Positions 45,151 through 55,579 of a DNA stretch of 64,000 nt are shown one piece after another (within the stretch, counting starts at the first letter, position 1; each line of letters begins with the position of its first letter). Location: assembly GCA_017311185.1 (NCBI GenBank), contig JAESUZ010003164.1:186001-250000 (forward strand), in the 5' to 3' direction. Source of the DNA: Proteles cristata cristata. Lineage: Eukaryota; Chordata; Mammalia; Carnivora; Hyaenidae. A program made the position numbers and the translations under genes. The notes under the pieces were generated by a model. It worked only from the letters and a program-made list of their open reading frames with translations, made no database searches and had not been told where the DNA came from.

Positions 45151-45342
45151 GCCAGGGGGCACCTGGATGGCTCAGTCGGTTGAGCTTCTGACTTCAGCTC
45201 AGGTCATGATCTCATGGTTCATAAGTTCAAGCCCCACATTGGGCTTGCTGAGGTCAGCACAGAGCCCACTTTTGATCCTCTGTCCCCCTCTCTCTCTGCC
45301 ATTTCCCCACTTGTGCTCTCTTATAAATAAACATTTAATTGA
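45151..45342 (+). mobile_element. CAN-SINE
   Basis: The head GGGGGCACCTGGATGGCTCA is present. A perfect 10-bp target duplication AAGACAAAAA lies at 45141-45150 and 45343-45352. The internal region is rearranged ('gcttgctgaggtcagcacagagccc'). Confidence 0.95.
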
Positions 45343-45484
45343 AAGACAAAAATTCATGAAGAATGGAAGGCTGAAGAAAGATCCAAACCGTTTCACAGAA
45401 GCAACTTTACTTTGATGGATTCAGTTTTCCCTGAATGAGACATTTGAGGGAGGTTATCTAAGGAGAGGGGGGAGGGTGAGACAG

Positions 45485-45632
45485 TCATGCTTCTCAAAAT
45501 GTGATTGATCCACACTTAGAGTCAGTGAGGATGCGTGTATGAGATTCTGCAGGACTCAATGAAATACCAGCATCCGCATTTTAATCAACTACTTCAAATG
45601 GTATTTACACACTGAAGTTTGACAATTACTAA
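45485..45632 (+). mobile_element. MER5-like (hAT-Charlie) DNA transposon remnant
   Basis: It begins GCTTCTCAAAATGTGATTGA and ends ACTGAAGTTTGACAATTACT, imperfect inverted ends as in MER5-type elements ('cagtggttctcaa ... tttgagaaccactg'). 'gcatccgcattttaatcaactacttcaaatgg' fits the middle. Non-autonomous, no coding capacity. Confidence 0.65.
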
Positions 45633-46155
45633 TACGGAGAAAGGAAATAAATGAGTCATTTTTATTCAGAGATGGACTAATATTCCTTAGAGGATGATCC
45701 AAAGATATTGCTTTGAACTTTAGGCCTCAGGGCATTCATCTCTTTGTTTCCTCATAAGTAGGGACCTTTGTTTCCTGTCCAGATTGTGACATATGCTTTG
45801 CCAAAAGTGGTCAGTGCTTACTTGTCCCTCAGCTTCTCTCTTGTTGGCTATTTCCCACTGTGAGCTGGTAATTGACCTAGATCATTTTCTCCACCCAGGG
45901 AGGCATCCTTCCTTCCACCGTGATTGACTAAAAGACAGTCTGAATGTCCTTTCCTTTCCTTTGCTTTTAGTCCCATTATGGTTTGTCATGCTTTCTAAAG
46001 AGATGACTAGAATGGTGTATTTTGGTGGTGTCCCAACGGGTAGAGACGGTTTTGCTCTGCATTACCAAAAAAAAAAAAAAAAAGCATCTTACCAATTTCC
46101 TTTACTCTGGATATACTGCTCCATGCTTCTGTAGCTATTGCCCTGAAACATTCAC

Positions 46156-46187
<32 letters not shown>

Positions 46188-46540
46188 ATATACTGTTACT
46201 GATCTATAAAGCATCAACATATAAAACAATCCACTCAACATTAATTATTATTCACTCATCTTCATAAAGAAATTTTCAGAGAATGAGTGCAGTCGGATTA
46301 GAAAGCCCTTATAAAGAACAAGAAATCTTGTCTTAAATTATTATTCTTCAACTATGTACAGTTCAATAGGCTTTTCACTGTATATGTAACTAATAACTCC
46401 TTATATCCATCTGGTAAGGGTTATTAAATTCTAGTAGTTAGTTATAAATAAATTTAATACATTATTGAATGTTACTAAATACTAATACACAATATATTAA
46501 ACTCTCTGATGGCCACATAGTTGTATATAAGAAAAACAGT
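45633..46540. other. Unassigned DNA with two poly(A) tracts
   Basis: A17 lies at 46067-46083 and A29 at 46156-46184, separated by 72 bp of non-repetitive sequence. Otherwise nothing recognised. Confidence 0.5.
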
Positions 46541-46558
46541 TGAAGTTTTCCATTTTAA

Positions 46559-46787
46559 ATGCTTTATTTTTATTTATTTTATTTGTTTGTTTTAGAGAGA
46601 AAGAGAGAGGGAGATACAGCATGCATCAAACAGGCAGAGAGGGAGAGAGAGACAGAGAGAGAGAGAGAATCTTAAGCAGGCTCCTTGCTTAGCCGTATGC
46701 AGGGCTGGATCCCATGACTGTCAGATCATGACCTGAGCTGAAATCAAGAGTCAGACTATTAACTGACTAAACTACTCAGGCGCCTCT
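46559..46787 (-). mobile_element. CAN-SINE, diverged
   Basis: Antisense copy with a long GA-rich tract and 'gactaaactactcaggcgcc' at the right. Flanks TGAAGTTTTCCATTTTA and TGGAATTCTTCATTTTA suggest an old target duplication (13 of 17). Confidence 0.93.
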
Positions 46788-46804
46788 GGAATTCTTCATT
46801 TTAG

Positions 46805-47040
46805 AAGAACTATTTGCTGTGAGTGTTAGTGTTGCCTTGAGTTGATTCTTATTATGAATCACAACAATTTTTGCTGTTGAACTGTAAATCATAGTGAGTT
46901 TATTTTCAATGGTACCAATTTTGTTTGCTGTGGGCTTTTTGGTCATCCTTAAAACCTATAGCATATGATACTGCACCTTTGTGTCAATATAATTTTTGAA
47001 CAATAAATTTGAAACTGTAGACCTAAAAATATGTTATTAT
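46805..47040. other. Unassigned DNA
   Basis: Nothing recognised. Confidence 0.3.
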
Positions 47041-47041
47041 T

Positions 47042-47232
47042 GGGGCACCTTGGTGGCTCAGTTGGTTAAACGTTTGACTCTTGATGTCAGCTCATTATGA
47101 TTTCACAGTTCATGAGATTGAGCCCCATGTAGAACTCTGTACTGACAGTGCAGAGCCTGCTTGCAATTCTCTCTCCCTCTCTCTATGCTGTTTCTCTCTC
47201 TTTCTCAAAATAAATAAATAAACATTAAAAAA
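47042..47232 (+). mobile_element. CAN-SINE, diverged
   Basis: The head GGGGCACCTTGGTGGCTCAG is followed by a damaged middle lacking part of 'gctcaggtcatgatc'. No clear target duplication. Confidence 0.93.
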
Positions 47233-47233
47233 T

Positions 47234-47608
47234 ACCTTTATATTATGGATCAAAATTGAATCAGCTTATCTGTACTATTAAAGATGATACACAGTGAATG
47301 TTTCTAAACTCTTATTTGATTCCACTTTGTTAGTGATGAGTTATCTATTAACATAGATTACTTAGACAATTTGCAAAATGTCATACAGACATGTATAAAA
47401 ATCACTGGTTATTTTAAAATTAAAATTCAGCAGCTTAAGCTTATATTTTTTATAATATAGTAAATTATTTGCATACCTCTTAAGAAATGGTTTATTATTA
47501 CTTCTTTAAAATTGTTTTCCTCTGTTTCTTAGTTATCATTTGTTCTTTTTTTTCCAAGAGAAAGGAGAAGTAGAATTGCCATGGGATATTTTTACCCCAC
47601 TGAGAGTT
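47234..47608. other. Unassigned AT-rich DNA
   Basis: Nothing recognised. Confidence 0.3.
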
Positions 47609-47622
47609 ATAAGAACTGTATT

Positions 47623-47831
47623 TTTTTTAAATATTTATTTCATTTTGATAGAGAGAGAACATGAGCAGGGTAGGAGCAAAGAGAGACAGAGATGAAGGAA
47701 GAGAATCCCAAACAGGCTCCATACTGTCAGCACCGAGCCCCATGTGGGGCTGCATCCCATGAACCATGAGATTATGACCTGAGCCAAATCAAGAGTTAGA
47801 TGCTTAGCCAGCAGAGACACCTGGGCACCAC
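47623..47831 (-). mobile_element. CAN-SINE, first of an antisense shared-target pair
   Basis: Left target copy AGAACTGTATT (47612-47622), right copy AGGACTGTATT (47832-47842). The right copy is the left flank of the next antisense SINE. Both have T8AA immediately after the target. Confidence 0.95.
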
Positions 47832-47842
47832 AGGACTGTATT

Positions 47843-48061
47843 TTTTTTAATCTTTATTTATTTATTTTGAGAACGAGAGAGAGAGAGAGAACATGTGCAT
47901 GAACAAGGGAGAGGCAGAGGGAGAGAGAGAATACCAAGCAGGCTCTGTGCTGTCAGGGCAGAAACCCTGATGTGAGTCTCAGCCTCACAAACTGTGAGAT
48001 CATGACCTGAGTCGAAATCAAGAGTCAAACACTTTAACTGACTGAGCCACCCAGGTGCCCC
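47843..48061 (-). mobile_element. CAN-SINE, second of an antisense shared-target pair
   Basis: It ends GAGCCACCCAGGTGCCCC. A third target copy ATAAGGACTGTATT lies at 48062-48075. (GA)n near 47875-47890. Confidence 0.96.
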
Positions 48062-48080
48062 ATAAGGACTGTATTGAGTC

Positions 48081-48954
48081 ACAATATTTGTGACCCAAAC
48101 TCTCCAGGAATGGTCAAGGCTTGTTATATTTCATTTATGTTCTTCGCAGGCCTTGCAATCATTTTAAACAAACCAAATAGTATGCAAGTGAATTATTCAT
48201 CCAAAACGTATCTCTTAAGTATTTATGGAGTATTTGTCCTAGTCATCGAGTTAATTACTTACACTAATAACTTTCTGGTGTAGGGTTTGGAAAAGGTACT
48301 CACCTTTTGGTAGTCTCACACTTGAGTGACGTCTATAATGGAGAATTTGACCTTATCTTATCACAGGACAAATTATAATGAGGAGACTTCCCAAGCAGCA
48401 GTGGTGGCTGAAGTAGTGGCCAGATCCTACTGAAATCCCATTGGTCAGCAAAAAGAATCTGAAGCTTGTTCACTTATAGAGGGACGACTGAAAATATATG
48501 CTTTTACCTATCACAATCATGCTTCTAGCATCCCATATATTTTGCCCAATTTCTTATTTCTTCTCCTTACCCACCTAAGATCTCAGGATTTGGAAAAGTA
48601 CAGAGTTCTGAATGCAAGGCATCAGCAGAGGATTGTAACTGCCTGAGATGGATATAAGTGAGAAAGATAGGGGATTTTATTTGTAATTTTCATATCTACC
48701 ATTCCATGTTCTGGAGACACAGAGAAACTAGGTTCTAGATGTAAAAACAGAAAACTTTCCAACCATCCACCCTGGAACCAGTGACATGGGCATGTAAGAG
48801 GCTCTGGATCATGGGAAGTGAGTCTATTTGCCTAAACTTACTGAATCCTAAGAGTACTTGACCTGAAAAAAATCACTTATCTGGCCCTAGAATTATGAAT
48901 TTTTTAATGATTCATTGAATATAATGCTTGGTCACACTATTAATAAAAAGTAGG
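48081..48954. other. Unassigned DNA
   Basis: No repeat or coding signal named. A 69-codon hydrophobic frame (48074-48283) has no family resemblance I recognise. Confidence 0.35.
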
Positions 48955-49485
48955 CATACCATTGACTCTCTAGACAGTTCTGAATAGAATGGACATCTTA
49001 ACAATGTTAAGTTTTCTGATCCCTGAGCACAGGATGTCTTTCCAGTTATTTGTATCTTTAATTTCTTTCATCAATATTTTGTAGATTTCAGTGTACAAAT
49101 TTTTTTTACTTCTTTGGTTGTTTATCCCTAAATATTTTACTATTTTTGATGTTATATAAATGAAATTGTTTTCTCATTATTCTTTGGATTATTCACTGTT
49201 AGTGTAGAGAAACACAACTTTTTTATCCTGCAAATTTACTGAATTAATTTATTGGTTACAACAGCTTTTTTTTTTTTTTTTTTTTTTTGAGTCTTTAGGT
49301 ACTAACTACAGACAGGACCAGGTCATCTGTGAATAAAGATAATTTAAATTCCTCCATTCTAATTTGGATTTCTTTTATTTATTTCTTTTTTGTGTGTAAT
49401 TGCTCTAAATGTGTTATTTTTTATTTTTTCCTTTTGAATTTGTCATAATAATGGTAGCAGATGGGTTTTAGTAATTTTTACATAA
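48955..49485 (-). mobile_element. L1 ORF2 (reverse transcriptase region) fragment, antisense
   Basis: The plus strand reads as the complement of L1 ORF2: 'gaatggacatcttaacaatgttaa', 'gcacaggatgtctttccagttatttgtatc', TAATTTCTTTCATCAATATT, 'ttagtgtagagaaacacaac', 'aggtcatctgtgaataaagata' and 'taattgctctaa'. Many frame disruptions; a 23-base T run (49266-49288) lies inside. Confidence 0.85.
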
Positions 49486-50453
49486 TTCATTTGCATCCTA
49501 ATTATAAATATGATCCTACATGCCTGCATACATATAGATTCCCATATTCATATCTGTATAAAATAGGTAGTAATTATTTTTCTTCTAAAAAAGCATCTGG
49601 TGGATACAAAATTATTATAGTAGTAATACTTTAAAACCTGTAATTTTAATAATCTAGGTTTCATAAAGACAGAATTATGGCTTGCTTTAAATAACAAACA
49701 AAAAAAATCAACCAATAGAATGTTCTAATTATGGAGGAATAAATGGATCCAAATACACTTGACAGGTGGGAGTTACTCTTAGATATGACTGAATTAGCCA
49801 CAGCTGCTTTCCATAGAATAATACCCATGTGCTCAGTAAAAGGGGAGATTAGTTTTTATCATATGGTAATGTTGAGCAATAATATTTAAGGAGCCATGTT
49901 AATGCAAGCTAACTCCATTTGTATCTGGTGCACTAAAAATTCAACACAGAAAATATGCACCATATGTGAAGGGAATTATGTGCCTGATATCCCACAGCTA
50001 TTCAAAGGAGTGACATTTCATGGAGCATGGACACTTCCTATAAATCCTGAGATTTCTCCTAATTGCTCTATACCCTGTAGATAGTAATATGAGAACTTGG
50101 TCATTAACTAATAATTGACTTAAATGTAGGTCAGTTTTAATCAAAGAATTGGAGATTTGCTTTTCTTTTTAGAACTAACAAATTCAGTACAAATCCATGG
50201 TATTCACAGTGAAAAATGAATATATTTTTTTCTGGCAGGTGGTTTCACATTTTTCCCCATTGTCTTCCAAATACTCCAAAACAATTTCAACTGTTAGCCA
50301 TGTTTAAGGACTAGATGTTTAGTCACATTATCATTTGAAGACTTGTTATTTTATAATTAATTTATTAGCTGTTAATACGAAAGAATAGGCCAAATATATC
50401 CAGGGAAAAGTAATGTGTAGATATTCTGACATAATATAATTATGGAATTAAAA
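49486..50453. other. Unassigned DNA
   Basis: The 62-codon frame 49896-50084 has four cysteines in its first half but no domain I recognise. No other signal. Confidence 0.35.
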
Positions 50454-50462
50454 CAAAACATA

Positions 50463-50665
50463 TCAGGGGCATCTGGGTAGCTCCGTCTGTTGAGCATCTG
50501 ACTTCAGCTCAGATCATGATCTCACGGTCTGTGAGTTCGAGCCCTGCATTGGGCTCTGAGCTAATAGCTCAGAGCCTGGATTCTGCTTCAGATTCTGTGT
50601 CTCCCTCTCTCTCTGTCCACCCCCTGCTCACCCTCCTCTCAAAAATAAATAAACATTAAAAAAAT
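50463..50665 (+). mobile_element. CAN-SINE
   Basis: The head GGGGCATCTGGGTAGCTCCG is present. The target CAAAACATA lies at 50454-50462 and 50666-50674. Confidence 0.95.
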
Positions 50666-50679
50666 CAAAACATAATATA

Positions 50680-51490
50680 TCACATTGAATATGATATGAT
50701 TTGAATCACCATGAATTGTTCTTTTACAGCTTAAATGGTATTAAAAGACAACTTTTCTGTGATCTTGCACAGATCCAACTGTTCCAAAAACCTGAAAAAA
50801 GAGGATGAAAAAATTCTTCCAACCAATGAAGCCAAGAAGTGTTTAGCCAGGTAATGGTCACTGTATGCCTTCTATGGAATATATAGCTGTGTCTAGAACT
50901 TCTGGGGGCTCACAAGAACAAGTAAGCTCAATTTGCCAGAAGTAACAATAAACTGAAGAAGCAGTCTCCTTCCAAAGCTTCTCTGGGGACTTGGAATCCT
51001 AGAGTCAATGTTCCCAGTAGTTCAAGCATGAATCTAGCAATAACAAACTATAGACAGTTTGATCCTCTAGGAAATGATACCTACTTTTTGTTGACACATG
51101 AGGAGAAACTAAATATGATGTTATCTTTCGTGAACCTGATCGGTTCTGAAATTTCTCACACAAATATGCTTATTATCTTATTATATCAGCAATGCAGGAA
51201 ATGTTATCCAAATTCTAATAATATTTCCAAGTTTATATCTTAACTTCAATACTATTTATTCATGCAGGGATTCTGATAAAGTTTTGCTATTCTAATTAAT
51301 GAAACATGAAACAAGGTCAATGCATTTTGAATTCTGCTTTTTTCGACCATACAAACCCATTCAATAAAATGCAGAGAAATAAAGAGAAACAAATATTTGC
51401 AAATTTATTCTCTGTGTTTTTGTTCTATTTGGGGATTATTTTCCAGAGATTTTCCCCCCTAAATGTTTTAGGCAAAAACTGTTTTAAAAT
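50680..51490. other. Unassigned DNA
   Basis: No repeat named; the short frames have no domains. Confidence 0.35.
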
Positions 51491-51505
51491 ATTCAAGAAT
51501 AGAGA

Positions 51506-51712
51506 ATGGCACCTGGGTGACTCAGTTGGTTAAGCCCCTGACTCTTGATTTCAGCTCAGGTCATGGTCCCAGGGTTGGGATCAAGTCCTGTGTCAGGCTT
51601 TGCACTGAATGTGGAATTTGCTCAAGATCTCTCTCCCTCTCCCTCGGCCCCTCACCCCAACTCACGTGCGTGCTCTCTCTCTTTCTCTAAAAAATCAAAA
51701 ATAAAAAACAAG
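51506..51712 (+). mobile_element. CAN-SINE, diverged
   Basis: The head GGCACCTGGGTGACTCAGTT is present with a damaged B box. Flanks TCAAGAATAGAG (from 51493) and TCAGGAATGAAG (from 51713) suggest an old target duplication. Confidence 0.93.
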
Positions 51713-51826
51713 TCAGGAATGAAGTATCTACTAAGATTTCTCTACCTAAAAAGAATTTCCCAGTAGTATCCAATCTTATTAAATTATTAAGGCTTCTTTA
51801 GCCATAAGATAAAATTTTATATTTAT

Positions 51827-51852
51827 ACACACACACACACACACACACACAC
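51827..51852 (+). repeat. (AC)13 microsatellite
   Basis: Thirteen perfect AC units; potentially length-variable. Confidence 0.96.
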
Positions 51853-53180
51853 AGACTCATATTCTACATAAATTGTTAATAACTGCCTCCATCCTATTAA
51901 AATAGAATTTCAAGGGAGAAAGAAGAGTCTAACTTTTGGCTTGTTTGGAATTTTTGTTGTTGTTGTTTAAAAAACAATGGCCCAGATAGGAAATCTACTA
52001 GCAATTTCTGCTCCAAGACTGTATCAACATTCTCTACCACACCCATGGAAATGCCATTTCATTCATGTTCAACATAAAGAGGCCCATTCATAGTTTGGGA
52101 TTTAATGGAACTGATGGAGGTCTTATTTATAGGCCTGATAGAAGTTCCCTAATGCATGAAACAGATGTACTACTGCTCTTTAATATCTGCATTCACATCC
52201 AAAATAGTTGTGCAAGGAGTTCTTCTCTCTTTCTTCAGGGAGAAAAAGTGGAGAAACAGAAAGTCTAAAGCATACTATGATATACTTGGTATTATCAATA
52301 ATAAAATACAGCATGAACACTTTAGGGAATTTTGTTACAAAATCCATTAGCTTGTTTTTCAAACTACACATTTTAAGGAGTGTGGTTGAAGTTACAAAAA
52401 TGTTTTAATAATCTGATTCCTTGCCCTCCCCCAAAAAACTTTTTAAAATTTCTTAGGAAATTTTCACTAACTTTTGTTTAAATAGCCAGTGGCAAAAAGG
52501 GAAGTGAAAGAGCAAACCTACTATATGATTCAGGGAGAACCACAACATTGGGATTCAATGAACAAGGGAAAATCTAGAAGGCAGCATCAGCATCATAAAC
52601 ATCTGTTTGATCTGTTTAGGAAATGCATTTGAACATGAGAAAATCACCCTGCTTATGGACAATCATGATATACCTGAGTGAAATGAGTATGCTATGTGAA
52701 CACAGGTGTGGGAAGGAAGGCCTGCTTAACTGGCCGAGGAGCAAAATCCACTGAAGCCCTGGAAACTATACTGAATGCAGTAGTCTTGTGTGGAAAACTC
52801 TAGGGTGGACACATTTAGTGAGGCCAGGGGCTAGAGAAGACCTCAGTTATCCGCACAGTTGGGTTCCAGCTCCCACAACCATTATATCTGGTTCTTGGTC
52901 AAGTTATGGTCGTAGTTTTCTCAACTTACAAAAAAAACATTATTAATCATACCCATGTAAGATTAATGGGAAGCTTGTACAGGATGATGGTGGTAATTCA
53001 TGTGGTCTCTTCTTTTATGTATATGTGGTAGCCATTCTATAAGCTTCTTCTATTTTTTATAATTCTTCCTTTTCTTTCTTAACAGTTTTTCCTTTCTCTC
53101 TTTTCTTTTATTATTTGTGTGCCTGATTCATCAACACTGGAGCTGATTTTATGATAGCCAAAAATTTTTTCCATTTTCCA
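51853..53180. other. Unassigned DNA
   Basis: About 1.3 kb. Several overlapping short frames at 52065-52408 lack domains. Nothing named. Confidence 0.35.
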
Positions 53181-53186
53181 GGTGAG

Positions 53187-53212
53187 AGAATGTGCCTATT
53201 TTGGCACATTCT
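53187..53212. repeat. Perfect 10-bp hairpin
   Basis: AGAATGTGCC (53187-53196), loop TATTTT, GGCACATTCT (53203-53212). Confidence 0.9.
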
Positions 53213-53319
53213 ATAGCAAATACATGTTCAAGTAAAATATTAGCAGAGATCATTGCAAGAATTTTCTAAATTCTGCCACATGGGAGAAATATCAACAATC
53301 TTTACTGACTGACTGTCAT

Positions 53320-53545
53320 GATCTGTGCAACTTGCTAAGCCCTAAATGTCATGTCATTAACCCTCATAAATATTTATGAGATAGCAGTTTCCATAGTCCT
53401 CATTGTAGAGCTTAGACTCATATTATGGAGACAATGTAATAATGTAGCTAAAGCATGGACTGCCAGTTGTGTAACACAGGGTCTGGACCTGGGTCATCTA
53501 ACTGTGCTCTCTTCACAGCTATACTCTCCAGTAGAGAAGGGATTA
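53320..53545 (-). mobile_element. MIR SINE, antisense
   Basis: It shows TGCTAAGCCCTAAATGTCAT, 'cattaaccctcataaatatttatgagatagcag', 'ccatagtcctcattgtagagc', 'gtaacacagggtctggacctggg'. This is the MIR complement with a decayed middle. Confidence 0.65.
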
Positions 53546-53575
53546 TACATGTAATCTGTGGATACCCCAAAAAGA

Positions 53576-53650
53576 ACAATTCTTATTAACAGTGGACAAT
53601 TCTTATTAACAATTCAATTAACAGTGGAACCTCCTCAAGAGAGGAGGTTC
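53576..53650. repeat. 20-bp tandem duplication followed by a perfect hairpin
   Basis: ACAATTCTTATTAACA occurs at 53576-53591 and 53596-53611, a period of 20. Just downstream GAACCTCCTC (53627-53636), loop AAGA, GAGGAGGTTC (53641-53650) forms a perfect 10-bp stem. Confidence 0.9.
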
Positions 53651-53738
53651 AAGAGAGATGATTATTAATGGCAATAGGGTTTATGGCATCTTTTCTTAGA
53701 GCAAAAAAAAAAAAAATGCTATAAACCTTAGCCTTTTT

Positions 53739-53934
53739 CTTTGGTAGTTTATTTATTTTTGAAACAGAGCATGAGTGGGGGAGGGGCAGAGAGAGAGGGA
53801 GACACAGAATCTGAAGCAGGCTCCAGGCTCTGAGCTGCCAGCACAGAGCCTGATGCGGGGCTCTAAACCACAAACCGTGAGTTCTGACCCGAGCTGAAGT
53901 CAGATGCTTAACCGAGTAAGCCACGAGGCACCCC
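53739..53934 (-). mobile_element. CAN-SINE
   Basis: Antisense copy ending 'gtaagccacgaggcacccc' with a 3-bp loss near its head. Flanks TAAACCTTAGCCTT (from 53722) and TAAACCTCACCCTT (from 53935) form the target duplication. Confidence 0.95.
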
Positions 53935-53949
53935 TAAACCTCACCCTTA

Positions 53950-54245
53950 AGAGAGGAAACCATACTGCAGAAAAGCATTTTATAATAAACTCAATTCCAT
54001 GACATAGTTTGTTTTAAATGAAAAACTGACTAGAAAAAGTTAAGATAGGGTATGATAGGAAAATGATCATGCATTTCAAGTGAACCATATTGACGTGAAA
54101 TAATTTTGTTTGACTTAAGTTTTCTACAGTGTAAGAGGTAGATGAGTAATTAACTAAATTCATTCTTTATACAATGTCAGTGTCATATAAGTGATGTTGC
54201 AATGAAAGCACCGCAAAATTCAGACTTTTAAAATATATTTGATTA
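53950..54245. other. Unassigned DNA
   Basis: Nothing recognised. Confidence 0.3.
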
Positions 54246-54305
54246 TTCTACCCCTGAAACCATCATTACACTATATGTTAACTAATTTTATTTAAATAAA
54301 ATTTA
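54246..54305 (+). mobile_element. Short carnivore L1 3' terminus
   Basis: TACCCCTGAAACCATCATTA followed by 'cactatatgttaactaattttatttaaataaaa' matches the terminal 60 bp of carnivore L1. It is followed by a TATA/TG-rich stretch to 54342. Confidence 0.75.
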
Positions 54306-54349
54306 TATAGATATATATGTGTTTGTGTGTGTCTGTGTGTGTGTCCACG

Positions 54350-54790
54350 TTTGATTGCTTATGACATTCTGGGTCAAGAGAGAGTTATGCCTTTATATGC
54401 CTGCAACAGTCACTCAGTCATCTGTAGTCAATTTCAAGTCAGCCAGGTGGCTTTCCTGATCTTGGCTGAGCTCTCTCCCATGCCCGGGACCTTGGCTAAG
54501 ACAACTGGCCAGCCCAGTTCTACTCCTCTTAGTGACTCATCCTCCAGTATGACAAAAACAAGATTCTGAGAGAGAGAATGGAAGTACACAGACTTCTTGA
54601 GACCTAGGCTAGAAACCGGTCATCACTTCTATCACATTCTACTATCCAAAGCAAGTCACAAGGTCAACACAGATTTAAAAGGTAGAGAAGATTCTCCAAC
54701 TCATGATGAGTAGGGCTATAAAGACCCATTGCAAAATACATGAATACAGAGAGGGGTAAACAGGTAGGGACCATTTTGTAATCAATCGGC
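54350..54790. mobile_element. Old interspersed repeat, family not fixed
   Basis: Blocks 'gactcatcctccagtatg', GAGACCTAGGCTAGAAACCG, 'tcacttctatcacattctactatccaaagcaagtcacaagg' and 'gggaccattttgtaatc' recall a common mammalian repeat. I recognise the texture but cannot name the family with confidence. Confidence 0.5.
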
Positions 54791-54854
54791 CATAAATGGC
54801 ATTTACTGCTTAGATGTTGCAAAGTGATTTAGATTATGAGCCATCCTTTTAAAT

Positions 54855-55160
54855 GGACATTTATATTTGTAAATAGTTTTAGATTTACAGAAAAATTACA
54901 AAGATGGTACAGAGAATTTCCACATACTTCACACACAGCTTTGCCTATTGTTAACACCTCATATTAGTATAGCACCTTTGCAACAATTAATCAACCAATA
55001 TTGATACATTATTACCAACTAAAGCCACACTTTATTGAGATTTCCTTAGCTCTTACTTAACGTCCTTCTTCTGTTCTGGGATCCCATTTAGGAAACACCA
55101 TTAAATTTAGTTGTAATTCTTCTTTGGTAGTCCTTTCTTGGTTGTGACAATTTGTTGTTA
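54855..55160 (-). mobile_element. Old L1M remnant, antisense
   Basis: It shows TTTAGATTTACAGAAAAATT, 'ccaatattgatacattattaccaactaaagcc', 'tttattgagatttccttagc', 'tctgttctgggatcccatttaggaaacacc'. This is a widespread L1M segment in complement, related in kind to 4575-4935. Confidence 0.7.
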
Positions 55161-55170
55161 TGTATTTTTA

Positions 55171-55575
55171 AACATATGATTATGTATTCATATAAAGATG
55201 AAATTTTATACATTTTAGGTGATCCTTTAGAAGAAAATATGCTCACGCCAACATTAAATCACAGCTATAAATTGCTCATATAAACAAAGAATTGCAGTCG
55301 AAAAATAAAATCTGATTTTTAATGCACCTTACTTCTTACAATGCTGTTCCCCAAATACAGACACTTACATGAGAGAAAAATTTTTATCACATACGCTATT
55401 TAGACATAATAAGTGACAGCTGAACCAAAGGCCTTGGCACAACAATTTAAAGCAAAGATAATATTCCAAAGAGTTTTATGACTACTCAGAAAGCTTTACG
55501 AAGCCTCACCTCACCAGCTGCATTAATGGAACACTTTGGAACTATCCACAGGCTGTTCTAGAGCTCATTTTAAAT
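55171..55575. other. Unassigned DNA
   Basis: Nothing recognised. Confidence 0.35.
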
Positions 55576-55579
55576 CATA

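Larger units (their letters stand above)
43320..45460 (-). mobile_element. Long L2 LINE remnant, antisense, split by four SINEs
   Basis: Outside the SINEs the plus strand follows the L2 complement: 'gtaaccagttatgaaaatattattgtaatagtcctgg', 'ggatttctggcctgaacaactgg', 'gtgtcagtgagatgtttgtggaggg', 'gtcagcatatacatgattgt', later GGGATAGGAGCAAGGTGAGG and 'agccttggataagac'. The SINEs at 43803, 44486, 44724 and 45151 interrupt it. The element is about 1.3 kb without them and carries no intact reading frame. Confidence 0.6.

Noticed and set aside
49896..50084. Cysteine-containing 62-codon frame that looked like a small zinc-binding protein
   Set aside because: The cysteine spacing fits no motif I know, there is no promoter or exon context, and the length is within chance for AT-rich DNA.
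54321..54342. TG-rich stretch as a regulatory or Z-DNA element
   Set aside because: It is short and interrupted, next to an L1 tail; most likely tail-derived simple sequence.
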